From Tricholomella constricta (taxonomy: Eukaryota; Basidiomycota; Agaricomycetes; Agaricales; Lyophyllaceae), in the NCBI GenBank assembly GCA_013368375.1, contig JAACJP010000021.1:672726-736725 (forward strand): DNA of 64,000 nucleotides. The letters run 5' to 3'. Every line of letters starts with the position of its first letter. Positions within the stretch are counted from its first letter, which is position 1. The notes under the pieces were generated by a model. It was given only the letters and a program-made list of their open reading frames with translations, did not search any database and was not told where the DNA came from. This document shows, piece by piece, positions 29,565-41,334 of this stretch. The position numbers and the translations under genes were made by a program.

Positions 29565-32500
29565 GCGAGCTCCAGAAACGGGAGACGAAGAGGGTGCCCC
29601 TGTCCGATATGATGTCGTCGGGCAGTCCGTGCTTGGAGAAGACATGTTCCAAGAATAGTTGAGCAAGTTCCTTTGCTGTGTCCGTTGTGTGACAGGGTAT
29701 GAAGATGCCTTGCTTGGTGAGGCGGCATACTACGACCAGTATGGCGTCGTACCCATCCGATTCCGGTAGTTCTACAATGTGGTCCATGGATATGGAGGCC
29801 CACGCCCTTCGCCCAATCTGGAGTGGTTTCAATAGTCCGTATGGGCTATGGCGTGGGACCTTCGCTCTTCTACAGGTATAACAGCTTCGGACGTATCGAG
29901 TGACCTCCTTCCGTAACCCGGGCCAGAAATAAGTCCTCATGATGAGTTGTGTGGTCTTTCTGATCCCTGGATGTCCGCGCAGTTTGTGGTCGTGATGTTG
30001 CTGTAGGATGTCGAGGCGTAATCTGGAATGGTCCGGTACGTAGATTCTTCCGTCGCGAAGGAGTAGTTTGCCATCATCGGATAGGGAGAACGCGGAAGTC
30101 TCATCTCCGGGTTTGGGTGCGTGTCTCTCGAAGAATTCGTCTCGGGGTGTGTTCCGGATGTTGTTTAGTAGGAGCTCCTCGTTCAGTATTAGCGCCGCGT
30201 TCAATCGTTCGGGGGGTATGATGATGCGGTTGTTGAACGAATTATGATCCTGTTCGAACCCTTTCTTGGGATACACGTCTGGCCGTCGCGTGAGGGCATC
30301 TGGTTTCGCTCCTAATCTTCCGGGTCTGTAGTTTATTTGGAAGTCGAAGTTCGCCAGGCATTCCGACCATCGTGCTTGTCTGCGACTGAGTTGCTTGGTC
30401 GTAGAGAAATACTGTAGGTTGTTGTGGTCGGAGTACACTTGAATGCGGTGGGGAGATCCCTCTAGGTAGGCCCTCCATTGCTTAAACGCTTCCACGATTG
30501 CTAGGAGCTCCTTGTCATAGATGTCGTAGTTGAGCTCCGCGTCTATCATAGTTCTCGCGTAGAAGGCGACAGGACGTAAGTCTTGTGATGTCTCGTCAAA
30601 TTGGGAGATGATCCCCGCTATGGCGAAATCGGAAGCGTCGCACTCTAATATCACCGGTAGTTGAGGATCGAAGTGTCGTAGGATGGGTGCGGAGGAGAAT
30701 GCTTTCTTCAATAGCTCGAAGACTCCTTCGCATTCGGAATCCCATTTCCAGATTGTGTCCTTTTGCGTGAGTTTGTTTAACCTCTTCGTTATGCCCGAGT
30801 AATTGTCGATAAACCGCCGATAGAAGTTTGCAAAGCCTAGGAAAGATTGGAGTTCCTTGACCTTCGTCGGTCTAGGCCACTTCCGGATCGCGTCGACTTT
30901 TCCTGGATCCATCTTTACTCCGCCGGGGGATACGATGACGCCTAGGTATTCGATCTCCGTAGTGTGAAACGTGCATTTCTCCGGTTTCGCATGAAGGTTG
31001 TGTTTCCGGAGCCTCTCGAGGACCTTCCGAACGTGTCCGTGATGTTCCTCTAAGGTCTCCGAGAAAACCAGAATGTCGTCGAGGTAGATCACTACGAACA
31101 CGTCGTTCATGTCGTGGAAGATGTCGTTCATGAAGTGTTGGAATGTCGCGGGTGAGTTTGTCATGCCGAAGGGCATTACCAGGTATTCGAAAAGTCCATA
31201 ACGAGTGCGGAAGGCTGTCTTCCATTCGTGTCCCGGAGCTATGCGGACGTTGTTGTAACCCACCCGGAGGTCGATCTTCGAGTATACTTTCGCTTTTTGA
31301 AGTCGGTCTATGAGGTCTCCGATCAGAGGTAGAGGGTAACGGTTCTTCTTGGTGATCCGATTTAATCCTCTATAGTCCACGCATAGCCGGAGTGATCCGT
31401 CCTTCTTCTTTGCGAACAGTACCGGAGCTCCCGCTGACGAACTCGAAGGTCGGATGAACCCTTTTCCGAGCATCTCGTCGATGTAATCCTTCAATGCTTT
31501 CAACTCCAGTTCGGACATGTTGTATATCTTTCCGAAGGGAGGGGTAGTGTTTTCGTCGAGTTCCACTGTGTGATCGTAAGGTCGGTGTGGGGGGATGGTT
31601 TTCGCTTCGCCCGCTGAGAATACGTCTTCGAAGTCCCTGTACTCCGGAGGTACGACTTCCTCGAAGATTTGCTTTTCTGTCTTTGGTTGCTTGGGTTCAT
31701 CGTCGGAGGTGTTATTGGCATGGAGGTGTTCTTCCTTTTCGGTGGGGGAGATGTGTAGTTGGAACGCTGTGGCTCCGTCCCTGATGAGGTTCGCGAATGG
31801 CGCCGCTCCGATCAGGCGGATGTTTTGTGTTTCGACATCCTCTTCTCCCTCTCCGGTTTCGTCTTCGACCTCCATTTCCGGGTTGGTTTCCTCTTCTTCC
31901 TGTGTTTCTGTCGTTGGGGACGTTGTGGATTTCCGTTTGGGGTGGGGTTTGAATTTGGACCTCAGAACGTTTGGAGGGAAGTAGTTCGGTGGGGGTGGTT
32001 TTTGGGTGCGTTTCTGTCCTGTTACCTCCTCTGGCGACTCGGTTGTCGGTGTTGGTACTTCCTCTTGGGGTTCGTTGGTGTTTGGGCGGGTGTCTTCCTC
32101 CTTCGTGTTGTCGCTGGGGGTGTCGTTCTGATCGTTGTCGTCGTCCAGGAGGTCCCTGAGGAGGGGTTGTTTCTCCGAAAGGGGGTTGGCTGGTTTCGGA
32201 GCTTCGACGTCTTCCTCCTCCTCAAGGGTCACGGTTCCCCATTGCGTCTTCTGGGAAAGCGATATCGCGGCTAGTCCTGCCCCTTGTTCCATGGTCATGG
32301 ACATTTCCCGCCAGTCGATGTCCGGATTTGCTTCCCGTAACCAAGGTAATCCAAGCACTACTGGTGTGGCTGGATGTAATTGTGTTATGAGGAGGTCGAC
32401 CTTATACTCTAGTCCGTTCTCAAGTTTGATTGTTTCGGGACTATGGTGTGAAATGGCTGCACCTCCGCTGGGGTTTCCGTCGAACAGTTGTAGGGTCATG

Positions 32501-33227
32501 GGGCTGGCGAGAGGTTTTGGTTTCGTACACGAGGATTGTGCTATGAAATTTCCCGCCGCTCCACTATCGATAAGTGCCCGTAGTCGCGTTGAGGATCCTT
32601 CTAACTGTACTTCGATCGTGAAGGAGTGAGCTGACCGCGAGGGTAAGCGTTGAGCTCCTGTGCTTGTTGTTGTTGGAGCGATTTCCTTTTTCCTTCGGAG
32701 GTCCGGTAGTGATCCTTCGATTTTGCCGTTTGACTCCCGTCGTAGCGTGATGCAGAGGTCTTTCCAATTTATGCGGGGATTGACCTCCTTCAGCCATGAT
32801 AGTCCCAGCACTATCGTCGCTGTCTCGTGGAGTTTCGTTATGAGGAATCTTATCCTCTGAGTGGTGCCGTCACTGAATTTGACGTCGTTGGTGGTATAGT
32901 GTGTGATTTTGCCTGATGCGGAGGGTTCTCCGTCAAATAGGCAGAGGTTTATTGGGGGGTTGAGCTCCTCAAGGTGGAGCCCACGTGATGTCGCCATGAC
33001 GGAGTTCATGAAGTTGTCGGTAGCTCCGCTGTCGATGAGCGTGTTTTCGGGGTCTTCTCCTCCTCCGTTTGGCGTTAGGTGTATTAGAAATGCCAGTGAT
33101 GAATGGGAGGAGAGAGTTACTGTGCGGGTGTCCGTTGTCGATAATGCCATTGCGCATAGTTTAGTGTCAAGGTCCGGTTTTAGATCTTCGCGATTCAGAG
33201 CCCGGGCAAGTCCTGAATCGCCCCCGC
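29565..33227 (-). pseudogene. pol: Element C pol, N-terminal part: tandem proteases, RT, RNase H, integrase start
   Basis: Follows gag in the -1 frame; C happens to have an ATG at 33,150 where E and F have ACG. Two retropepsin-like domains lie in tandem, each with Asp-Ser-Gly (33,025-33,033 and 32,560-32,568) and a VLGL(S/P)WL motif. An acidic linker follows, then RT with YLDD, RNase H (ECDASDFAIAG) and the integrase HHCC finger and first Asp. D interrupts after LFVSRFWSS at 29,569; reading resumes at 19,027. Apart from D the frame is open, so pol itself was intact when D landed. Confidence 0.93.
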
Positions 33228-33234
33228 GTTTCCC
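33177..33234 (-). promoter_or_regulatory. Candidate -1 frameshift signal of element C
   Basis: Heptamer GGGAAAC (minus strand, 33,234 down to 33,228), 6-nt spacer, then GCGATTCAG pairing with CTGAATCGC. Same as in E (58,007-58,051) and F (48,601-48,645). Confidence 0.75.
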
Positions 33235-35992
33235 TCTTCTGTCTTGTGATGGAATTCGAAGATATCGTCGCCGATGAGATAGGTGGCTCTGCCCATGGTG
33301 TTTGCTGTTGGGCAGTTGCGCATCCAGTGTTCCAGATCACCGCATAGGATGCAGGCCTTGTCTCGAATTCGTTGTTGCTTTACGTCTTCGTCGATCTTCA
33401 CCCAGGGGCGTGTTGACTTCTTGAACCCGTAGTTGTTGGCTTGTAGGGCCTCTTCGTCATCCCATGCGATTTCTTGGCCTTGCGCCTTACCTTCCTTACC
33501 TGAGTCCGGGTCCTGATCATGACTTTCGGCGTTCAAGCGTGCGTTCCTGTTCCCTTGAGCCGTTTGCGGCGTCGTGCGGCTTGCGGGTCCGGCCGAAGGT
33601 CCCATCGGAGGTCGTGCGGAGGTGTTGGAGGTGTTCGCATTATTCGCCCAGAGGGGTTTGTAGGACTCTGGATTTTCTATGCGATGTTCCCAGTACCTCC
33701 GGTCGATTTGGGTGACCAGATCTCGGTAACCTTCGTAGGTTTCGGGGCTTGGTGCGATGGCCAGGACGTTAAGGATTCGCTGGGGGAGCGCTTTCCGGAG
33801 TGTGAACTGTAGTGCTACCCAGTTCCAGCCTGTTTCGTACGCTTCTTGTTCGAACTTGATGATGAATGCTGTGAACTTTTCCCATTCCTTCATTTTCAGT
33901 CGCGAAATGTTGTTCTCGGCTTCCACTCTCGAGTTCGGTATTCCGAAGTGTGATCCTAATTCGTGTACGAATCCTTCCCAATTCGTGAACATTGGGTGTT
34001 GGGGGTTGTACGTGAGTTGCAGCCAAAAGTAGTCCATAGCTCCGTCCTTTAAGTAGGAGCTCGCGAATGACACCTTCAGGTGATCCTGTGTGATCGCCTT
34101 GGCTTGAAATGTTACTAGGCATTCCATGACGAAGGTTCTTTTCCAGTGAAGGGGTCCGGTTTCCTGATGTCGATTTTCGATTCCAGGTTTAGGAGGTGTC
34201 GGTACTGTTCCGGGGTCAGGTTTTGGTTTGGGCCTAAGAGCTGTTGCGGTGGAGGTGGGGGTCGTTGAGGGTTTGCGAATTGGCCTCCTCCCGGATTTCC
34301 GGGTGGGCCTCCTCCTCCTCCTTCTCCGTGGCCTCCTCCTCCCCCTCCGGGACCTTCGTGGCCTCCCGGGCCTCCTGGTCCTTGTGGTGGTCCGTATCCT
34401 CCGTGACCTCCCCCTCCTCCAGGACCTCCTGTTCCTCCGGGGCCGTTTCCCCATTGAGTTCCTCTCGGGGTAGGTGGTCCCGAAGATCCCGGAGGTGGTT
34501 GGGGCTGTGGAGGTGGTCCGTTGTACTGGGGGTTCGGTCGTCCGCCGGGTATGGGTGGGGCTGGTCCGGGGTTGTAGCCAGTTCTGTATTGTTCGAACTG
34601 GGGGAATTGTTGTTGGGTCCCTTGCCTTCCGTCGAGGATGTTTACGTTTTGACCGGGGCCAGGGTCCGCTCCGATTCCACGTCGTTCTCTTGGGGAGATT
34701 GGGCGTGGGCCTTGCGGTGACCTCCTGTTCTGATTTGCCAGATGAGGTGGTGTTTGGCGCCAGTCTTCTCGTGCCCTAGGGGGTGCTCCCTCTCTTCTTT
34801 CCGAGTTTTCTTCGCGTAGTTCGTAGCTGTGGGCGTACGACAGTGGCGTTGGGATTCCCCGTTCCGACGGAGGTAGGGGAATGTTCTCAGGTTCCCTCGG
34901 AGGTACTCCTTCTTGGTTTGCGAAGGTCTTCTGTGGGCCCTGAAAACCCGAATTTGGCCTGGAAAACGGTCCTTCGACAGGGGGGTTCTCTTCGGGGATT
35001 CTTTGTAAGTTGTGGGCTCCCCAGAACCCGAACGTCGGAGCTCTTCGAGCGTCTGTCCCTGGTGTGACGGTGGGTTCGAACCCTTCTTGGCTGGGGGGTG
35101 CGTTCCCTTGGTTCATCCTCCTGAGTAGAGCCGAAGCTGTCTGCGTATTGACCGTGCTTGTCGCTCGTGGAGGTTCTTCGAATCTAGTTTCGATTCTGGA
35201 GGGAACGGGCTCCTGAATTGGCATGTGGAAGGAACGTCCCGCGCTTTGGGGGTCGGAGAATCTTCTTCCCTCGTTGGACGTCTGGATTTCTCCAGCCAGG
35301 GTGCGTAACCTTCTTTCGTTTCCCCCCATTTGTAGCAACACCGTCAGTTGTGGGGGTAATCGATGGGCTTCGTGCAGTTGTATGGTCGACAACACGAGGT
35401 TGGCCCATTGTTCCGGTGTTCGGGGTTGATGATCCATCCCCATGGTTTTGACTAGGAGCTCGTGCGCTTGTCGTGAAAACTTTTCCCGAGTCATGCGGAG
35501 CTCGTAGAGTATTCTTTCGTGGTCTGAACCGTGTAGGAAGGGGTTTTGTTGACGAGCGAAGTGTCCCTGTCCCTCCTCCCGAGCCCTATCCCTCCTCTGG
35601 AACATCTCCGGGTGCCTCAACCTTTCGTAGTATGACCCGGGAGTCTGGTTACTTGAAGGCGGAGGTCTGGAGGCCGTTGCGGATGGTGGTAAGGGGGGAT
35701 AGTTGGGGATGGCGAGTTGGTAGGACGGGTTGAATACGTTTGAGGGGGTCCGGGGTAGGGGTCGTCGAGGGTCCTGACTGGCTGAGGAAAAGTCCCCCTC
35801 GTGTTGGCCTGGTTGGAAAATGTTGTGTTCCAGCCTGGACCTGTTGGTTCCGAAGGTCCCTTGCATCATGTGTCCTGTTGAGGCAGGGGAGGTTTCGAAA
35901 GGTGGGGGTGAAGGTCTTCTTTGTGTGAAAGAGGGACCTTCGAAGTTTTGATAGCGGACTGTGGTGTTGGGCTCCACTATCGTCGAGGACAT
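33195..35992 (-). pseudogene. gag: Element C gag, frameshifted
   Basis: ATG at 35,992 (MSSTIVEPNTTVRYQNFEG). A long proline/glutamine-rich N-terminal half leads to a glycine-rich tract (about 34,290-34,460), the capsid core (RHLLNLESKIDIRKPDPFTG; YNPQHPMFTNWEGFVHELG) and a CCHC knuckle CILCGDLEHWMRNC (near 33,310-33,360). Compared with E, 16 bp are missing near 34,135 (shifting the frame) and 6 bp near 34,090 (in frame). Restoring the 16 bp gives 938 codons. The glycine tract lacks a GGGGYWGNGPGG-like unit present in E and F. Confidence 0.92.
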
Positions 35993-36009
35993 GTCCGGTG
36001 GGTGGGGAG

Positions 36010-36021
36010 ACCTCGATATTA
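36010..36021 (-). promoter_or_regulatory. Self-complementary primer-binding site of element C
   Basis: TAATATCGAGGT (minus strand) abuts the 5' LTR and is complementary to ACCTCGATATTA in the LTR. In C's own 5' LTR one base has since changed (A at 36,274). The primer segment lies about 30 bp after an ATATAT box at 36,305-36,310. Confidence 0.72.
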
Positions 36022-36367
36022 TGTTAGGACCTGATGTAGCACGCTGGTTACGGAGTTATTCCGGGACCACCGAGGCGGACAGGCCTGACGTTGTCGAGGA
36101 AGATGAGCTCCGAAGGGTTGTTCGGAGGTCGTGAGCGTCGACAAGGACGTTCGCAAGAGCTTGTTCGAACGAATGAAGCTTAAGCGATACGAGAGTGAAG
36201 CAGAATAGATTCGAGAAAGTGAGAGAGAACAAGAACGAGAACAGAGACTAGTCGTAACAATTGGTAATATCGAAGTAAAGAGTTTGAAAAGAAGTGGTGC
36301 CATCATATATGCAGTGGACGTGCGTGGGAAAGCGTAAGTGATTGCGAGTTTAGGGGCGGTCGTGACA
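36022..36367 (-). repeat. 5' LTR and promoter of element C (346 bp)
   Basis: U3 is about 36,277-36,367 and R-U5 about 36,022-36,276 by the inferred transcription start. U3 matches F closely; R-U5 is strongly different from F. Confidence 0.93.
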
Positions 36368-36818
36368 ACTATCCGGATCCGGACTGTTGCTGAGCTACCC
36401 GTCCACAATCCAATCCGGATATCGGCCGGAATTTCCGTGCACCCGCTGCTGTGGCTTCCGTCCAGTACTCAATCCGGGTTTCGGGCATGATTTCAGAACT
36501 GCTTGTGCAACAATTTCCGTGCAGTTTCCCTGCACTATCCAGATCCGGACCGTTGCTGAGCTGCCCGTCCACAATCCAATCCGGATATAGGCCGGAATTT
36601 CCATGCACCCGCTGCTGTGGTTTCCGTCCAGTACTCAATGCGGGTTTTGAACGTAGTTTCCATGCACGTTCAGCCGTAGTTTCTGTGCACATCCTGCCAG
36701 AGATTCCGTGCACTATCCAGATCTGGATCGTTGCTGAACTACCCGTGCACAGTCCGGTCCAGACATCAGCCTGAATTTTTGTGCACCCGCTGCTTTCCTT
36801 TCCGTGTAGTACTCAATC
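36368..36818 (-). repeat. Right arm of T, second segment (between C and B)
   Basis: Starts with the ACTAT duplication and carries inverted units with anchors near 36,462, 36,632 and 36,808. It is interrupted at CAATC (36,814-36,818) by element B. Confidence 0.85.
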
Positions 36819-37287
36819 TGTTAGGGCGACCTCACGAGCAGAGCTGAGTCGTACTGGCAGAGGGGAATCCGAAGTTATATTAAGTACAGTGAGGAATGTA
36901 AAGAGGGGCTTACCTGGCAGAGGGGAATCCGAAGAGAATAGACTAAGGATCCCCAATGCCAGTGGGCCGACTATATACGAGTACTGTACATAATAATCAA
37001 GGAGTGGTCTGCGGCGCGTGTATGGACACGTTCCCGACGCTGTCCGATCCTCGTGGCTCAGGGTACGGGCACGAGTTGGGACAGCCGACGTCGGGATGTC
37101 GGGTGGTCGGGATCGGCGTCGGGCGCGCGCAGGGAGAGATGGGAACGACAGGAAGTGTGTAAGTATATACACCGACGCTTGGGTCGGAGCGTCGGGGGTC
37201 GGGATCGCGAACGGTCGGGGGAGCGATCGCATGAGCGGGGGGACGATCGGTGAGCGTCGGAGGGCGCGAAAGGGGGTTCCCCTAACA
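36819..37287 (-). repeat. 3' LTR of element B (469 bp)
   Basis: Borders the polypurine tract at 37,288-37,302 (minus CAAGAGGGGGGGTGA), whose last three bases are the pol stop. Confidence 0.95.
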
Positions 37288-40200
37288 TCACCCCCCCTCT
37301 TGAATCGCAACGGCTCGGTGCGGGGTGACGGTGGCGAAGACGGTGGGGGACAGAGTGAAGATGCCACGGATGTGGCGCGCAGCATCGGGATTGTCGCGGT
37401 GGAATTTGCGCACCAGGTCGGGGGCGACGACATTCTCCCGGGGCTCCCACGAAGCTTCTTCGTAGCCGTAGCCTTTCCACAAGATCTTGTACTGGAGTTT
37501 CTTGCGAAAGATGCGGCTGTCGAGGATTTTGTGGACTTCGTAGTGGGGCTCGTCGTTGATGATATCTGGGGGCGGCGGTGGATCCGACTGCCGACCTTCG
37601 ATGGGGTCCGCGACGGCGGGGACAAGCTTTACGACGTGGAAGACCGGATGGATGCGCTTCATGGACTGAGGCAACAGAAGGCGATATGCGAGCGGGCCGA
37701 CTCGCCTTTGCACGACGAAAGGGCCGAGGTAGCGATGCGACAACTTCTTAGATGGTCGGGTCGTAGAAATGTCGGCCGCGTCCAAGTACACCTTGTCACC
37801 CGGCTGGTAGTCAGGCGCTGGGGCGTGTCGCTGGTTGTAATACCGCTCCATGTCGTCCTTTGCCTTTGCAAGCGCCGCCTTAGCTTCCTCCTGGGCTTCC
37901 TTCATGCGCTCCACGAACTCTTCGGCTGACTCGTTCTTGGAAGCGCCCTGACGCGGCTCAAAGCCCATGCGCGGATGCCGACCAGTGTTGAGCAGGAAGG
38001 GGGTCTGTTGCGTCGCCGAGTGTACATGGTTGTTGTAACTGAATTTGGCGTCGGGCAACAGGTCCTCCCAGTCGTTCTGGCGCTCGTTGCAGAAGACCCG
38101 CAGGAATTGTTCCAGCTCCTGGTTGACGCGCTCAGTCTGCCCGTCGGTCTGCGGGTGGTACGCCATCGAAGCTGACAGCTTGATACGCAGGAGTCGGTAC
38201 AGCTCGCGCGTGAACTCGGCTACGAACTGTGGACCTCGATCGGAGACGAATGCGTCGGGGAGACCGTGCAGCTTCCAGACGTGACGACGGTAGAGGTTGG
38301 CAGCTCCCAAGGCCGAACAGGTCGTGTGCGATGCGATGAAGTGCGCTCGCTTTCCGACCGAATCCACGACGTTCATGATCGCGTCGTGGCCGTTGGACTC
38401 AGGGAGCTCAGTGATGAAGTCCACCGATACGACGTTCCAGCGACCTTCGGGGATTGGGAGCGGCTGCAGCTGTCCGACGGGGAGTTGGCGGCGGGGTTTC
38501 GTGCGCAAGCACATGTCGCAGGTGCTGGTGTAGGAACCGACAAAGCGCGACATCTGAGGCCACCAGTAGTTGCGCGACACCAGCTCTAACGTCTTCCAGC
38601 GACCCGGGTGACCGGCGATCTTGGAGTCGTGGTGTTGTTCCACAATGCGTCGGCGAAGGTCAGGAACGTTCGGGACATAGATCCGTCCACGGAACGTGAG
38701 CAGACCGCCTTCCTCCCCCCACTCGCCGAAGCGTAGGGAGCGACCGGCAATCTTGGATGCCTTGACCAGTTGCGCTGCTTTCGCAACCGCGTCCTCCTGT
38801 GCGCCGTCGCGATTGCCCTTGCGAATCGCCTTCAGCACATCGTCTTCTTCTCCGACCAGTACCAGACCCTCGGTCGCACGGATCGCGAAGAACTCGGGTT
38901 TGAGGAGCACGATGTCGGCATTGTCGCCACTTCCGTCGCCGTGATCAGCGCGACGCGACAGGGCGTCGGGTTTGCCCATGCTGCGTCCCGGACGGTGGTG
39001 GAGGGTGAAGTCGAAGTTGGCGAGGTAGAGCGACCAGCGGGCTTGCCGCCAATTGAGTTTCTTCGCGGTGAGGAAGTACTCAAGGTTTTTGTGGTCGGTC
39101 AAGATCTCTACCTTGTGTTTTGCGCCTTCCACAAAATGTCGCCACTCCTCCAGAGACCGGATGATCGCCAGCATCTCCTTGTCGTGGATCTCGTAGTTCC
39201 GCTCGACTGCGTTCAAGCTCTTCGAGTAGAACGCGACCGGGTGCCACTTGCCATCAGATGGCGACTCTTGTGACAGGACTGCGCCCGTCGCGAAGTCGGA
39301 CGAATCAGCTTCGACGTGGTACGGTCGGTCGTCGTCGGGGAATGCAAGCACTGGTCGCGACGTGATCGCAGACTTCAGGAGGTCAAAGGCCGACTGTTCC
39401 GACGCTTCCCAGCGCCAGGCAACGTCCTTGCCCGTCAGATCGAACAGGGGTCGGGCGTGGTGCGAGAAGTCCTGGATGAACCGTCGGTAGAAATTGGTGA
39501 AGCCCAAGAACGCTTGCACCTCCTTCTTGTTCCTCGGCGCCGGCCACTCCGACACTCCAGCGACCTTGACCGGATCCATTTCCGCTTGCCCGTGCGAGAT
39601 GATCAGCCCAAGATACTCGACCTTGGTCTGTTCGAACTCGCATTTCTCGGGTTTTAAGAACAACTTATGTTCGCAGAGTCGGTCCAGTACGAGTCGCGCG
39701 ACCCGACGGTGTTCCTCGAGAGTCTTGGTGTAAATCAAGATATCGTCGAGGTACACGCAAACAACACCCTCGGCGATCAGATCGCGGAAGATGTCATTCA
39801 TCATGGTCTGGAATGTGGCGGGGCTGTTCGTGAGGCCGAAGAACATGACGAGCGGCTCAAAGAGACCGCGGTTCGTCCGAAACGCTGCCTTCCACTCGTC
39901 GCCTTCCTTGATCCGAACGTTGTTGTACCCCCATCGGACGTCCAGCTTGGTGAAGTACCGCGCGCCGCGGAGGTTGTTCACCAGTTCGCTAATGAGTGGT
40001 AGTGGGTACCGGTTCTTCACCGTAAGCGCGTTGAGTGTCCGATAGTCCTGCACCAGCCGGAGCGCACCATCCTTCTTCTTGATGAAGAACACTGGCGAAG
40101 CCATGGGTGACTTCGACGGACGGATCCGACCCGACTCGAGGTTCTCCTTGAGGAACGCATCGAGCTCGACTTGCTCCGCCGGCGACAGTGGGTAGACTTT

Positions 40201-41327
40201 GGTGCCGGACGGCGAAGCGCCCGGCTCCAACTCAATCGCGTGATCCCACTGTTTGCGATCGGGGAGTTCATCAAACGCGACCTTGGAGAAAATGTCCTCA
40301 AAGTCGTGGAGGTGGGTCGGAACGGCGTCGCGGAACGACTTGGGCACAGAGTTCGCGGCATGCGCTTCCGCAAGTCGCTGCGATGTCGTTTGACTGGCAC
40401 GGATGTGCGCCACAGTCGGAGGAGGGTGGATCGCAGTCGCAAAGATGCGGTCGCCGTTCAGGAAGGTCTCCGCAAGGAAGTCGTCCGACTCTGGATCGGG
40501 TTCCTCCATGACTGGGGTGTAGGGGAGGAATTCATCCGTGTCAGAGTCGTCCTCGACGTAGGGGCTGGTCGGGGCACGCAGATCCGGCTCTGTGGTCGGA
40601 ATTCCTTCCGCCCGACAGGCCCGAATGGCAGCTCGCAGTTTGGTGCGCGAGCGCCGCTCTTCCTTGGCCTCAACCTTGCAGGTGTCGCAACGCGACGGCG
40701 CCCGACTCATTTTCACCCTCTTCGTCGCCCAATCAATGTCGGGGTTGTGGTCTCGAAGCCAGGTGAATCCGAGGATGAGATCCTGCTTCCCGATGCCTGC
40801 GACTGCGAACAGCACCCGCTCGGAGTGACCGTCATAGCGTAGAACCGCGTCTACAACATATCTGATGGCGCCCGCTTGGTTAGGGGTTCCATCGACGTTA
40901 TAGGCTAGTGTAGGGCGGTTTAACGGTCGGGTCTTCAGTTTGTGCTTCTCAACAAAGGCGGTGTTAATGAAGCATCCAGTGGCTCCGCTGTCAACGAGGG
41001 CAGAGAGCGAGTGCGTCTCCTGGGTGTCGGTGGTCTCAAGCTCGACCTTGAGCGACAGGGATAAGGAGTCGGGGGAGGCGGCGATCACGAAGCGACGGGG
41101 TAGTCGTTTTTCCCAGCGTGGTAGTCCGCGACGCGACGGTGCGGTCGGCTTGGTCGGAGCGACCGACGGAGATGGCGATTGGTCAGGGAAGGATTGTACG
41201 TCTTCGTCGATTGGTTCACCCGTAGAAGTAGCAGCAATATTAAGTATATTGGGGTACTCTACAGATAGGGGGGCAAACCGATTACGACTAGACAACGGGG
41301 GCGTACTTTTCACCCGTTGTGCGACTA
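37288..41327 (-). CDS. pol: Element B pol polyprotein, complete (about 1345 aa)
   Basis: Entered from gag by -1 frameshift; there is no ATG at the start (the first Val codon is at 41,313). Counting from that codon: protease Asp-Ser-Gly at 108-110, RT with KKKDG, KLDVRWGYNNV (first Asp) and YLDD at 521-524, RNase H (EADSSDFATGA; TDHKNLEYF), integrase with the HHCC finger near 890-940 (HHDSKIAGHP...CDMCLRTKP), Asp in SVDFITE, Asp in SDRGPQF and Glu in DGQTERVNQ, the GPF module (SHRYLGPFVVQRR) and a chromodomain near 1255-1310 (ILWKGYGYEEASWEPRENV). The TGA at 37,288-37,290 touches the LTR. All catalytic residues are present, so B could supply enzymes to A. Confidence 0.94.
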
Positions 41328-41334
41328 AAAATCC
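41292..41334 (-). promoter_or_regulatory. Candidate -1 frameshift signal of element B
   Basis: Gag ends GAG GAT TTT TAG. Heptamer GGATTTT (41,328-41,334), 7-nt spacer, hairpin ACAACGGG (41,313-41,320) with CCCGTTGT (41,292-41,299). The heptamer differs from A by one base, but GGAUUUU is a heptamer known to work in plant dianthoviruses. Confidence 0.72.

Larger units (their letters stand above)
15422..36367 (-). mobile_element. Element C: Ty3/Gypsy chromodomain retrotransposon (family 2) carrying nested element D
   Basis: 346-bp LTRs (15,422-15,767 and 36,022-36,367; minus-strand ends TGTCACGACC...CCTAACA) and the duplication ACTAT (15,417-15,421 and 36,368-36,372). Without D it is 10.4 kb: gag, pol, then an antisense gene before the 3' LTR. 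The LTRs differ by seven transitions (about 2%), making C the oldest dated LTR element here. Gag is frameshifted, pol is split by D, and the antisense gene carries two frame errors. Confidence 0.95.

Noticed and set aside
41313..41313. GTG start codons for the pol frames of A (4968), B (41,313) and D (22,559)
   Set aside because: Fungal cytoplasmic translation does not normally start at GTG, and A and B pol are better explained by -1 frameshifting. D has an ATG at 22,568 or readthrough.
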